NCBI GenBank assembly: GCA_947457545.1
Contig: CANGXD010000001.1
Span: 1-64,000 of the forward strand
Reading direction: 5' to 3'
DNA from: Gemmatimonadaceae bacterium
Lineage (GTDB): Bacteria > Gemmatimonadota > Gemmatimonadetes > Gemmatimonadales > Gemmatimonadaceae
DNA: 64,000 nucleotides
The position numbers and the translations under genes are program-made. Position 1 is the stretch's first letter; each line of letters starts with the position of its first letter. Below are positions 35,580-43,778 of the stretch, piece by piece. The notes beneath the pieces were generated by a model. It worked only from the letters and a program-made list of their open reading frames with translations, did no database searches and had not been told where the DNA came from.

Positions 35580-36890
35580 ATGAGTCTCCCAGTCGTTGCT
35601 ATTGTCGGTCGCCCCAATGTGGGCAAGTCACATCTCTTCAACCGCATCATCGGTGAAGCCACCGCCATCGTCAGTGACGAGGCCGGTACCACGCGCGACC
35701 GGCATTTCGGGCGCGCCGAGTGGGCGGGTCACGACTTCTGGCTCGTGGATACCGGTGGCTTGGTTGAGGACTCCTATCTCCCCATGGACGTGGCAATCCG
35801 GCGCCAGGTCATGGAGGCGATCGAAGAAGCCGATCTCATGCTCTTCGTGTGCGACGCACGCGTTGGCGTTCACCCGAGTGATGCGCGCATCATGGATCTG
35901 CTGCGCAATTCGCAGAAGCCGTGGATGCTCGTCGCCAATAAGGTCGACAATCCGGAGAGCGCGGACTTCTACGAGTTCTACCGCCTTGGCGTGACTGAGG
36001 TCTACCCGGTCTCGGCATCGAACGGGAAAGGCTCCGGCGATCTCCTCGATGCGGTCGTCAACGCCATTCCGGAGACCGAAGAAACGCATTCCGAGGCCGT
36101 GCGGATCGCCGTGATCGGCCGCCCGAACGTCGGCAAGTCGAGCTTCGTGAATCGCCTGTTGGGTGAAGATCGCCTCGTGGTGCACGACGAGTCGGGCACG
36201 ACGCGTGACGCGATCGACGCGCCCATGCGCTATCACGACAAGGAGTTGGTCTTCGTCGATACTGCCGGCCTGCGCCGGCAGTCGAAGATCGATGATGGCG
36301 TCGAATTCTACTCGGCGCTCCGCACGCGTCGGGCCATCGATTCGTCGGACGTGTGCATCCTGATGATCGATGCCACGGAAGGGCTGCAGAATCAGGATCT
36401 CAAGATCGCGACCATGGCGTGGGAATCGGGTCGCGGGTTGATCATGGTGATCAACAAGTGGGATCTCTTCGAAGACAAGACGGCCAAGAGCGCCGAGAAA
36501 TTCCGCAAGGAAGCGGCGGAGAAGGTGCCATACTTCAAGTTCGTGCCGTTCCTCTTCACCAGCGCGATCACCGGGCAGCGCGTGACGAAGGCGCTCGATC
36601 TCGTGTTGCAGGTGCAGGAGCAGCGTACGCGTCGCATCTCCACCTCGCAGGTGAACGATGCACTCGAGCAGTTGATTGCCCGCCTGCAGCCGCCTCAGGC
36701 GGCCGGCCGCGAGGTAAAGCTCAACTACGCCACGCAGGTGGAAGTGTCGCCGCCGACGATCGCCGTGTTCGGCAACAATCCGGAAGCCATTCCTGAGCAC
36801 TATATCCGCTACCTGCACAACGGCTTCCGCGAAATCTGGGGCTTCACCGGTTCCCCGTTGCGGATCATCCTGCGGAGAAAGAACAGTTGA
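35580..36890 (+). CDS. der: Ribosome biogenesis GTPase Der (EngA)
   Basis: Tandem GTPase needed for 50S subunit assembly. 436 aa with two G domains: GRPNVGKSHLFN near residue 9 and GRPNVGKSSFVN near 180, each with DTGG/DTAG and NKxD (ANKVDN; INKWDL). A C-terminal KH-like domain ends in GSPLRIILRRK. Switch sequence DEAGTTRDRHFG is standard. The stop overlaps the TTG start of plsY. Confidence 0.96.
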   Translation: MSLPVVAIVGRPNVGKSHLFNRIIGEATAIVSDEAGTTRDRHFGRAEWAGHDFWLVDTGGLVEDSYLPMDVAIRRQVMEAIEEADLMLFVCDARVGVHPSDARIMDLLRNSQKPWMLVANKVDNPESADFYEFYRLGVTEVYPVSASNGKGSGDLLDAVVNAIPETEETHSEAVRIAVIGRPNVGKSSFVNRLLGEDRLVVHDESGTTRDAIDAPMRYHDKELVFVDTAGLRRQSKIDDGVEFYSALRTRRAIDSSDVCILMIDATEGLQNQDLKIATMAWESGRGLIMVINKWDLFEDKTAKSAEKFRKEAAEKVPYFKFVPFLFTSAITGQRVTKALDLVLQVQEQRTRRISTSQVNDALEQLIARLQPPQAAGREVKLNYATQVEVSPPTIAVFGNNPEAIPEHYIRYLHNGFREIWGFTGSPLRIILRRKNS

Positions 36891-37525
36891 ACGGTGCGTC
36901 CATGCCACTGTGGACGTACGGTGCGGCGTATCTCGCCGGATCGTTCCCGACGGCGTATCTCGTGGGGAAGGCCAATGGCGTGGATCTGCGGACGGTGGGC
37001 TCGGGCAATCTCGGTGCGACCAATGTGTTCCGCACGCTGGGGTGGAAATGGGGATTGCTCGTGTACCTCGTCGACGGATTAAAGGGTCTGTTACCGACGC
37101 TCCTGCTGCCGACGGCCGTGGGAGTGGCACGCGGTTGGCCGTGGGGGGTCATCCTTGGCGTGTTGACCATTGTGGGACACGTCAAGCCGATTTTCCTCAT
37201 GGGGAAGGGTGGCGGTAAAGGCGTGGCGACGGCGAGCGGCGTGTTCTTCGCCCTCGCACCAGTGGCTGGGCTCTGCGCGGTGGCGGCCTTCGCAGTGGTG
37301 GTTGCCATCACGCGCTATGTCTCCCTGGCTTCGCTCGTCGGTGCCGCCGTGTTGCCGGTGGCGATTTTCGTGCAGATGCGCGAGGTCTCCCCACTGATGC
37401 TCGTCAGCGTCGCCATCAGCGCGTTCGTGTTCTGGACGCATCGCGACAACATCGGCCGATTGCTGCGTGGTGAAGAACGACGTGTCGGCGGTCCCCCGTC
37501 GACGGCTGAGGGGAGTGGGCGATGA
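36887..37525 (+). CDS. plsY: Glycerol-3-phosphate acyltransferase PlsY
   Basis: Inner-membrane enzyme that acylates glycerol-3-phosphate from acyl-phosphate, the first phospholipid step. 212 aa. Motifs: GSGNLGATNVFRTLG, VDGLKGLLP (conserved Lys) and GKGGGKGVATASG. About five to six hydrophobic segments are seen. The start is uncertain: TTG 36887 overlaps the der stop and has GGAG upstream, while ATG 36902 gives MPLWTYGAAYLAGS, closer to other PlsY. It overlaps gpsA. Confidence 0.93.
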   Translation: MNGASMPLWTYGAAYLAGSFPTAYLVGKANGVDLRTVGSGNLGATNVFRTLGWKWGLLVYLVDGLKGLLPTLLLPTAVGVARGWPWGVILGVLTIVGHVKPIFLMGKGGGKGVATASGVFFALAPVAGLCAVAAFAVVVAITRYVSLASLVGAAVLPVAIFVQMREVSPLMLVSVAISAFVFWTHRDNIGRLLRGEERRVGGPPSTAEGSGR

Positions 37526-38568
37526 TGCACACGCAGGTGGGGACCACTCTCGGCGTGGAGATGCCTGACTCGCCAATCCGCTGCGCCGTCGTGGGCGGTG
37601 GTGCATGGGGTACGGCGATCGCCGATCGCTTGGCGCGCAACGGCCACCAGACGGTGCTCTGGGCACGCGAGCCAGACGTCGTGGCGGCGATCAACGAGAC
37701 GCACGAGAATCCGCGCTTCCTTGGGGGCATCGCACTCGCGCCAGCGTTGACGGCCAGCGCCGACATCAGCGTCGCACTGCGCAGCGCCGCACTCGTGGTG
37801 TACGCCGCACCATCGCATGTGTTGCGCCCCGTGGTGGCCAGCTGTGCGCAGCACATCGCGCCGGGAGCGGTGCTCTCGGTCGCCACCAAGGGCATCGAGC
37901 GCGAGACGTTGGCGTTGATGACCGATGTCGTGGCCGAAGCCGCGCCGGGGTTTCCTGTGGTCGCGGTGAGCGGCCCCAGCTTCGCCGCGGAAGTTGCGCA
38001 AGGGCAGCCTACCGCAGTCGTCGCAGCCTGTCTCAATCACGACGCCGCGAAGTTGGTGCAGTGGGCGATGAGCGCGGGCGCATTCCGTGTGTATACCAGC
38101 GATGATGTCGTGGGCGTGGAGCTCGGTGGGTCACTCAAGAACGTGATGGCGGTGGCCACCGGTATTCTTGACGGACTCGGCATGGGCTACAATCCGCGCG
38201 CGGCGTTGATGACGCGCGGGCTCGCCGAGATGACGAGGCTGGGATTGGCGCTCGGCGCCAAGCGCGAAACGTTTGCCGGATTGGCTGGACTGGGCGATCT
38301 CGTGCTGACTTGCACCGGAGCATTGTCGCGCAATCGCGCCGTCGGGGTGGCGATCGGGCAAGGGCAGACGCTCGAGGCCGCGCTCGCCGGAAAGGACAGC
38401 GTGGCAGAAGGCGTGCTGAACACGCAGAGCGCCAAGGCACTTGCCGACAAGGTGGGCGTGGAAATGCCTATTGTCGATGCCACCCATCGCATTCTGTTCG
38501 ACGGGTGGTCGCCCCGCGACGCCGTGTCGGAATTGATGGCTCGTGAACTGCGACCGGAGCGCGACTGA
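37522..38568 (+). CDS. gpsA: Glycerol-3-phosphate dehydrogenase [NAD(P)+]
   Basis: Makes glycerol-3-phosphate from dihydroxyacetone phosphate, the substrate of the neighbouring PlsY. 348 aa. N-terminal Rossmann motif CAVVGGGAWGTAIA; AVSGPSFAAEVA; and ELGGSLKNVMAVATGILDGLG with the catalytic Lys. ATG 37522 overlaps the plsY stop. The protein has an extension of ~13 residues before the Rossmann fold unless ATG 37561 is used. Confidence 0.95.
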   Translation: MMHTQVGTTLGVEMPDSPIRCAVVGGGAWGTAIADRLARNGHQTVLWAREPDVVAAINETHENPRFLGGIALAPALTASADISVALRSAALVVYAAPSHVLRPVVASCAQHIAPGAVLSVATKGIERETLALMTDVVAEAAPGFPVVAVSGPSFAAEVAQGQPTAVVAACLNHDAAKLVQWAMSAGAFRVYTSDDVVGVELGGSLKNVMAVATGILDGLGMGYNPRAALMTRGLAEMTRLGLALGAKRETFAGLAGLGDLVLTCTGALSRNRAVGVAIGQGQTLEAALAGKDSVAEGVLNTQSAKALADKVGVEMPIVDATHRILFDGWSPRDAVSELMARELRPERD

Positions 38569-38570
38569 CC

Positions 38571-38936
38571 ATGGCCGCTGCCCGGGGGGAGTTGGTGCAG
38601 GAGTTCTACTCCATCGGTGACGTCTGTACGCTCACCGAGCTCAAGCCGCATGTGCTTCGCTACTGGGAGAGCCAGTTCAAGGTGCTCAATCCGGCGAAGA
38701 ATCGCAGTGGCAACCGCGTGTACTCGCGGCGGGAGGTCGAGCTCATTTTGCTCGTGAAACATTTGCTGTACACCGAGAAGTACACCATCGACGGCGCGCG
38801 ACAGAAGCTCGACGAGCATCGCAAAGGCGGTTCACTACGCCCGGCGGCGCGTGCGGCGCTCGAAGTCGAAGCACTCGAAAGTCTCGAGCGCGATCTCGCC
38901 GACCTGCAGGCGCTCATCGATGACGCGCTGCGCTGA
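38571..38936 (+). CDS. MerR-family transcriptional regulator
   Basis: 121 aa. Winged-helix DNA-binding domain YSIGDVCTLTELKPHVLRYWESQF... (~13-80) of the MerR HTH type, followed by a charged helix instead of a metal-binding domain. No Cys ligands, so it is not a metal sensor. Short MerR-like proteins of this kind often lie next to gpsA or ihfA/pheT. It lies 2 bases after gpsA. Target unknown; it might regulate its own operon. Confidence 0.85.
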   Translation: MAAARGELVQEFYSIGDVCTLTELKPHVLRYWESQFKVLNPAKNRSGNRVYSRREVELILLVKHLLYTEKYTIDGARQKLDEHRKGGSLRPAARAALEVEALESLERDLADLQALIDDALR

Positions 38937-38950
38937 CCCCAGTCTTGACC

Positions 38951-39709
38951 ATGCGCATTCTCCTCAGTAACGACGACGGCATTCTCGCCAAGGGCCTCGG
39001 CGTCCTCGAGCAGGCCGTCGCACCGCTCGGCGACATTTCCGTCGTGGCACCGGATCGCGAACAGAGCGCGACCAGCCACTCACTCACGTTGCATCATCCA
39101 CTGCGCCCCGTGCGGCTCGGTGAGAGACGATGGCAGGTCGATGGGACGCCTACCGATTGCGTCATGCTCGCCTGCGAAGCGTTGCTCGACGAACGGCCGG
39201 AGTATGTGATCAGTGGGATCAATCACGGCCCGAACATGGGCGAAGACGTGCTGTACAGCGGGACAGTGGCGGCGGCGATGGAAGGACTCGCGCTCGGCAT
39301 TCCCGCGATTGCCCTCTCGTTCGCCGGAAGCATTCTGCGCGCCGATGCGATCCTCGAAACGCAGGTAACGCAGATCCGTGCGTTACTTGATCACCTCATG
39401 CGCCTGCCGGCGTTTCCGCGCGACACGCTGCTGAACGTCAACTTACCCGCGGTCGTCGGCGACGAAATCAAGGGCATCAAGCTCACACGGCTGGGTCGCC
39501 GCGTATTCAGCGACTCCATCACCAAGATGAAAGACCCGTGGGGCCGTGAGATCTTGTGGATCGGCGGCGGCAGTGTCGAATGGAGCGGCCCCGACGACAG
39601 CGATTTCCGCGCGGTGCATGATGGTTTCATTTCGGTGACGCCATTGCACCTCGATCTCACCCACCGTGATGTCCTCAACGCGGCGACGGATTGGTGGCAA
39701 GCACCGTAG
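38951..39709 (+). CDS. surE: 5'/3'-nucleotidase SurE
   Basis: Metal-dependent phosphatase that removes phosphate from nucleoside monophosphates. 252 aa from ATG 38951 (the track's TTG adds two residues). Signature MRILLSNDDGILAKGL with the metal-binding NDD, PDREQSATSHS, and SGINHGPNMGEDVLYSGTV. The classical partner pcm follows with an overlap, as in many proteobacteria. Confidence 0.95.
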   Translation: MRILLSNDDGILAKGLGVLEQAVAPLGDISVVAPDREQSATSHSLTLHHPLRPVRLGERRWQVDGTPTDCVMLACEALLDERPEYVISGINHGPNMGEDVLYSGTVAAAMEGLALGIPAIALSFAGSILRADAILETQVTQIRALLDHLMRLPAFPRDTLLNVNLPAVVGDEIKGIKLTRLGRRVFSDSITKMKDPWGREILWIGGGSVEWSGPDDSDFRAVHDGFISVTPLHLDLTHRDVLNAATDWWQAP

Positions 39710-40350
39710 AGCCGGAGTTCCGGGGCGCGCGTCGCCGACTTGTTGAAGCGCTGCAGGACAAAGGCATACGCGATCTCGCCTTGCTGCGCGCGATCGATAC
39801 CGTGCCGCGACATCTCTTCGTGCCACCCACCGTTCGTCATCGGGCGTACGAAGACTCGGCACTTCCCATCGGGAGTGGGCAGACCATCTCGCAGCCGTAC
39901 GTGCATGCGCGCTCGGTCGAGCAGCTCATGCTCACGGGGAAGGAGAAGGTGCTGGAGATCGGAACCGGTTCTGCGTATCAGACTGCGCTGCTGGCGGAGC
40001 TCGCGGCTCAAGTGTTCTCCGTAGAGCGGTATCGCGAGTTACTCGACAAAGCGCGGCCCCTGTTGCAGCAGGCCAATGTGCGCAACGTGTCACTGTCGCT
40101 GGGTGACGGTACGCTCGGGTGGCGCGAGTATGCCCCGTACGACGGCATCGTCGTGAGTGCCGGGGCCCCGCACGTGCCACCGGCTCTCGAGGAACAGCTG
40201 GCGGAGGGTGGGCGGCTGCTGATCCCGATCGGGGACAAGGAGGAGCAGATGCTCACCTTGTGCATAAAGCGGGGGGGACGGCTGGAGAGACGTGACATCA
40301 CACCGGTCCGCTTCGTCCCCCTTATTGGAGCGCAGGGTTGGCCGGGGTGA
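39694..40350 (+). CDS. pcm: Protein-L-isoaspartate O-methyltransferase
   Basis: Repairs damaged aspartate residues by SAM-dependent methylation of L-isoaspartyl groups. 218 aa from GTG 39694, overlapping surE by 16 bases; a TTG at 39691 is equally possible. Family sequence: ALPIGSGQTISQPYVHA, VLEIGTGSAYQTALLAEL (SAM motif I) and DGIVVSAGAPHVP. The surE-pcm pair is a stationary-phase repair module in other bacteria. Confidence 0.94.
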   Translation: MASTVEPEFRGARRRLVEALQDKGIRDLALLRAIDTVPRHLFVPPTVRHRAYEDSALPIGSGQTISQPYVHARSVEQLMLTGKEKVLEIGTGSAYQTALLAELAAQVFSVERYRELLDKARPLLQQANVRNVSLSLGDGTLGWREYAPYDGIVVSAGAPHVPPALEEQLAEGGRLLIPIGDKEEQMLTLCIKRGGRLERRDITPVRFVPLIGAQGWPG

Positions 40351-40393
40351 TGTTGGTCCGGCCGGGTTTGCGTCCCGGCTGGTCGTAGTTCAT
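40322..40393 (-). CDS. Possible small ORF (23 aa) antisense to the end of pcm
   Basis: On the - strand, GGGAGG lies 5 bases before an ATG that opens MNYDQPGRKPGRTNITPAN..., ending at a TAA opposite the pcm C-terminus. The ribosome site is unusually good for this genome. There is no recognised family, and it is too short to judge by composition. It might be a leader peptide or chance. Confidence 0.2.
   Translation of the reverse strand: MNYDQPGRKPGRTNITPANPALQ
40358..40382. terminator. Hairpin between pcm and the next gene
   Basis: CCGGCCGGG pairs with CCCGGCTGG around a 7-base loop. There is no real T-run, so it is a weak candidate for the end of the der-to-pcm unit. Confidence 0.4.
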
Positions 40394-40455
40394 CTTCGCC
40401 TCCCGAAGCACGGATGCTTCCTCGGGCGCGCCTGCGCACCACGGTCCTGAAAACC

Positions 40456-41667
40456 ATGTCGAATTTCGCCTCGCACTCGCCTGCGCCGTCCAATGTGCCC
40501 GTTCCCCGGCTCTCCGTGCCGCCGTACGCGGCACCGGCTTCGGTTGCCGAAGGGGAACCCCTGCCGGTGAGTGGCGGCGTTCGACCCTTCGTCCCGCAGC
40601 CGTGGCGGGCAGCGTTTGCCGCCCCCGAACCGACAGTGGCGGTCGAGTCGCAGCCGACGCCAGTGGCCTCCCCGGCGGTCGCCATGGAGGTGCCGGCGCG
40701 AATCCCTCCCTACCAGCCGCTCCGCCCCACGCCGATCATGACGGCGGCAATCCGCACCCCACTCTATATCCCCACGATTCCGACCCCCGCTGCTGAAGCG
40801 GCCGTGGAAGACGAGGGGATCATCGAGCCGCAGCTGGTGCACACCGAGGAGTTCTCCGTACCGGCTGCCGTCGCACCGGAGGCTATGCTTCTGGACGACG
40901 GCGAATTGCCTTGGATCGACGCCTACTTGTCGTCGACGCCCGCGGTGTCGATGGCGACCGTTCCCACACCGTTGGCCAACGCGCTAGTCAGCGAGCAGCC
41001 GGCTGAGGAATTGGTCGAGATGTCCGCGGACGCCGCCGCCGAATTCGTAGAGGTTGTTGAAGCGTCCGCAGAGGTGGCCGACGTCGAAGCCGCCGAACCC
41101 GAAACGCACGACGACATGGTTCTTGAGACTGAGGAGATCGTGTCTCCGGCTACCGATGCGCAGGTACTTGCGGCGTCGTCGGACGCCTGGCCGTTGGATG
41201 ATGCGGTGGCGCAATTCCGCGAGTTGAGCGCGCAGCTCGATTCGGCCGTGCACAGTTTCGAGAGCCCCGAGGAGTTGTTCGCCGAGGCGTCCGCGCCCGA
41301 GCCGCTTCCGGCATGGAGCGACGACGACATGATGGACATCATGCCCATCCGTCATTCGGGCAAGACGCCGCTCTCGACGCCAGCCGTGATCTCCGAGGGC
41401 GAGCTCTGGTCAGAACGTGCTCGGAAGGCACAGGAAGAGGCCCAGGTCTTTCGGGCCATGGCGTCGGCAGACACGGTAAGTGAGGCCGGTGATGCTTCGG
41501 CGCCCTTGACCCACGCGACAGCGGAGCAGGCGGCACAGGCCCTCGAGGTCCTGGCCCAGCGGGTGCGCGCCGGCGAGCTCACGCTGCCTGGATACGATCC
41601 CCATATGGGTGAGTCGGCAGCCCTAGTCGCCGCGCTGGCGGCGATCCTCGGCGTGCGTTTCCGCTGA
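40456..41667 (+). CDS. Hypothetical disordered Pro/Ala/Glu-rich protein
   Basis: 403 aa, unrecognised. ATG 40456 (MSNFASHSPAPSN) is preferred to the in-frame TTG at 40414. Residues ~1-130 are Pro/Ala/Val-rich, and ~130-320 are very acidic (EFVEVVEASAEVADVEAAEPE), with no predicted fold. The last ~50 residues (ATAEQAAQALEVLAQRVRAGELTLPGY) look like a compact helical domain. No signal peptide. The end is 2 bases before the acylphosphatase start, so the two are coupled. Overall charge is strongly negative. No function is assigned. Confidence 0.7.
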   Translation: MSNFASHSPAPSNVPVPRLSVPPYAAPASVAEGEPLPVSGGVRPFVPQPWRAAFAAPEPTVAVESQPTPVASPAVAMEVPARIPPYQPLRPTPIMTAAIRTPLYIPTIPTPAAEAAVEDEGIIEPQLVHTEEFSVPAAVAPEAMLLDDGELPWIDAYLSSTPAVSMATVPTPLANALVSEQPAEELVEMSADAAAEFVEVVEASAEVADVEAAEPETHDDMVLETEEIVSPATDAQVLAASSDAWPLDDAVAQFRELSAQLDSAVHSFESPEELFAEASAPEPLPAWSDDDMMDIMPIRHSGKTPLSTPAVISEGELWSERARKAQEEAQVFRAMASADTVSEAGDASAPLTHATAEQAAQALEVLAQRVRAGELTLPGYDPHMGESAALVAALAAILGVRFR

Positions 41668-41669
41668 CA

Positions 41670-41960
41670 GTGGAGCAGGGGACCTCGCGTCGCTTTCGGG
41701 TATGCGGACGGGTGCAGGGAGTTGGCTTCCGCTGGTTCGTGAAAGAGGAAGCCCGGCGGCTCGAGCTGCGCGGCTGGGTGCGTAATGAGCCCAACGGCGA
41801 CGTGTTGCTCGAAGCCGGCGGCCGTACCGAAGTGCTCGAGGAACTGGAAGCACTCGTGCGAATGGGCCCGCCGGGTGCTGAAGTAACGCGCCTCGTGCGT
41901 GAGGCCCCAGACACGCTCGGTGACGTGTCGCTTCCATTCCCATTCGCAGTGCACCGCTGA
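41670..41960 (+). CDS. acyP: Acylphosphatase
   Basis: Small enzyme (96 aa) that hydrolyses acyl phosphates. The signature GRVQGVGFRWFV holds the phosphate-binding Arg, and GWVRNEPNGDVLLEAGG holds the catalytic Asn. Full length for the family. It starts at GTG 41670, directly after the disordered-protein gene. Confidence 0.93.
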   Translation: MEQGTSRRFRVCGRVQGVGFRWFVKEEARRLELRGWVRNEPNGDVLLEAGGRTEVLEELEALVRMGPPGAEVTRLVREAPDTLGDVSLPFPFAVHR

Positions 41961-42029
41961 CCACTGACCGGCGCACGGTCATGTACGAAAGTGCGATGCG
42001 ACGTGGGCGAGATTCGCGTAGTTTGCCGA

Positions 42030-42581
42030 ATGACCTCCCCCGATCTTGAAACGCGTCTTCGGCGCGCACTACGCGACGTGCCGGATTTCCCTACGCCTGG
42101 CATTCTGTTCAAGGACATCACGCCGGTCCTTGCCGATCCGGTTCTTCTGCGTGAGGTGATCGCGGCGCTGGTGGCTCCCCACGTCGGCGTCGGCATCACC
42201 CACGTGGTGGCAGTAGAAAGCCGCGGGTTTCTCTTCGGTGTCCCCATGGCGCTTGAGCTGAACGTCGCGTTTGCCCCAGCGCGAAAGCCGGGGAAGCTAC
42301 CATGGCGGACGATTCGTGAGTCGTATGCCCTCGAGTATGGACATAACGAACTCGAGCTCCACGAAGACGCCCTGAGACTGAGCCCAGAACGGGACACGCC
42401 GGCCCGGGTGCTGGTCGTCGACGACGTACTGGCGACCGGCGGCACCGCCGCAGCGACCTGTCGCTTGGTACAACGTCTTGGCGGCGAGGTGGTGGGGGTG
42501 GCCGTCCCGGTCGAGCTTGGCTTTCTGAACGGGCGCCAGCAATTGGGTGGCTGTCCGGTGACCACGCTCCTGACGTTCTGA
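42030..42581 (+). CDS. apt: Adenine phosphoribosyltransferase
   Basis: Salvages adenine to AMP with PRPP. 183 aa from ATG 42030 (the track start at 41991 adds residues not in the family). Motifs are PDFPTPGILFKDITPVL, ESRGFLFG, and the PRPP loop VLVVDDVLATGGT. Upstream TAGTTT near 42019 could be a -10 element very close to the ATG; this is only a possibility. Confidence 0.95.
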   Translation: MTSPDLETRLRRALRDVPDFPTPGILFKDITPVLADPVLLREVIAALVAPHVGVGITHVVAVESRGFLFGVPMALELNVAFAPARKPGKLPWRTIRESYALEYGHNELELHEDALRLSPERDTPARVLVVDDVLATGGTAAATCRLVQRLGGEVVGVAVPVELGFLNGRQQLGGCPVTTLLTF

Positions 42582-42676
42582 TCCGTCGGTGGCGCCGCGT
42601 CCTTCCCGGTTGTCTAACGGCGCCGGCATTTTCATTTTGTAGACAGCGGGGCGCTGTAGACGCGCTCCGCGATGGT

Positions 42677-42753
<77 letters not shown>

Positions 42754-42863
42754 TAGATGGGAGTTCATTGCCACGCAGCGGGTGTATTGCCGAGGCCCAA
42801 TGCACTATGTTTGATGGCTGAACCCGCAAATCCTTTTTCACGTTGGCATACGCAGGCAATCGC

Positions 42864-43538
42864 ATGGCGCAGGCGACACGCAACCCCGTTTCCGCGGCTG
42901 GCTCTTCGGCCTCCTTGAGCGACGATCCCATTGAGTCGGTGGCGAGCTGGTTCCAGGTGAACAGCAAGCCGATTCTCATGGCGGTCGGCGGTATTGCCGT
43001 GGCGGCTGCGGCCGTGTTCGTGTACCGGAGTTCTGCGGCATCGACCCGCGAGAAGGCGTCCGCGGCGCTGTACGAAGCGCAGACCCCGTATGTGCAGGGG
43101 AAGCTTCCCGAAGCCGAGAAGGCGTTGCAGCAAGTTGCCACGCGTTACGGCAGCACGGCGTCGGGGCAGCAGGCGTCCATTCTTCTTGCCCAGGTGCTCT
43201 TCGAGCAGAACAAGGCCGACGAAGGGATCAAGGTCCTCGAGAAGGCGGTGGGGAGCGCGTCGTCCGACTTCAAGCCAAGCCTCGAGTCGCTCATCGCGGC
43301 CGGGTACGAGCAGAAGCAGGACATGCCCAAGGCCGCCGAACATTTTGCGAAGGCTGCTTCAGCCGCCACGTTCAAGGCTGACAAGTACAACTATCAGGCG
43401 AGCCAGGCTCGGAGCCTGATGTCGGCCGGCAAGCCGGCCGATGCGGCCAAGATTTGGGAAGAGCTGGCAAAGCTCGAGGGCGAGCCCATCTCGCAGGAAG
43501 CCAACGTTCGGCTCGGCGAAATCGCAGCCAAGAAGTAA
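42864..43538 (+). CDS. Membrane-anchored TPR protein (YfgM/CpoB-like)
   Basis: 224 aa from ATG 42864. After a ~35-residue cytoplasmic N-terminus comes one membrane segment (PILMAVGGIAVAAAAVFVYRS, ~40-60), then tetratricopeptide-like helical repeats to the C-terminus (e.g. GKLPEAEKALQQVATRYG). The layout resembles YfgM, the SecYEG-associated TPR protein. A role in periplasmic chaperone handover is possible but not shown. It has its own terminator. Confidence 0.75.
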   Translation: MAQATRNPVSAAGSSASLSDDPIESVASWFQVNSKPILMAVGGIAVAAAAVFVYRSSAASTREKASAALYEAQTPYVQGKLPEAEKALQQVATRYGSTASGQQASILLAQVLFEQNKADEGIKVLEKAVGSASSDFKPSLESLIAAGYEQKQDMPKAAEHFAKAASAATFKADKYNYQASQARSLMSAGKPADAAKIWEELAKLEGEPISQEANVRLGEIAAKK

Positions 43539-43557
43539 GCGGTACGGAGGGAATGCG

Positions 43558-43591
43558 CGGGCGGACGACCACACGGTTGTCCGCCCGTTTT
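43558..43591 (+). terminator. Rho-independent terminator after the TPR gene
   Basis: CGGGCGGAC pairs with GTCCGCCCG (inner GACC/GGTT also partly pairs), followed by TTTTG. It closes the rightmost + strand transcript before the dif region. Confidence 0.9.
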
Positions 43592-43710
43592 GTTTGTGCG
43601 GGTTCTGGTACTGGTGCTCGTGGGGGAGCCGGGGCACTCGGAATGCGCCAGATATGTGGACGGCATCGGGCCATTCTAGGGACAGTGTTGGGCCTTTCCA
43701 CACCGGAGCA

Positions 43711-43738
43711 TATGCGTATAATACATGTTATGTAAACC
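43711..43738 (+). other. dif: dif-like chromosome dimer resolution site (XerC/XerD target)
   Basis: A 28-base dif structure is visible. The left (XerC) arm ends TGCGTATAA, there is a 6-base centre TACATG, and the right (XerD) arm is TTATGTAAACC. The XerD arm matches the Firmicute form TTATGTWAACT at 10 of 11 positions. The XerC arm's core TGCGTATAA matches the proteobacterial TKCGCATAA at 8 of 9. The spacer is exactly 6. It lies where gene polarity flips from + to -, as expected for a terminus. xerD is 20 kb away in the same window. Confidence 0.8.
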
Positions 43739-43744
43739 TCTGAT

Positions 43745-43778
43745 GGTGGATAACTGTGGGAAAAGTCCACGTGGATAT
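43745..43778. promoter_or_regulatory. Cluster of DnaA-box-like sequences next to dif
   Basis: GGTGGATAAC (one mismatch to TGTGGATAA), TGTGGGAAA and GTCCACGTGGATAT follow one another within 34 bp. Further copies in the region: TTTCCACAC at 43695, TGTGGGAAT at 43789, a tandem TGTCCACC-TGTCCACA at 43880 and TTCCACATA at 44018. Confidence 0.45.

Noticed and set aside
42601-42676. Promoter of tRNA-Arg
   Set aside because: TTGTCT is present, but no -10 lies at proper spacing; the best candidate matches only 3 of 6.
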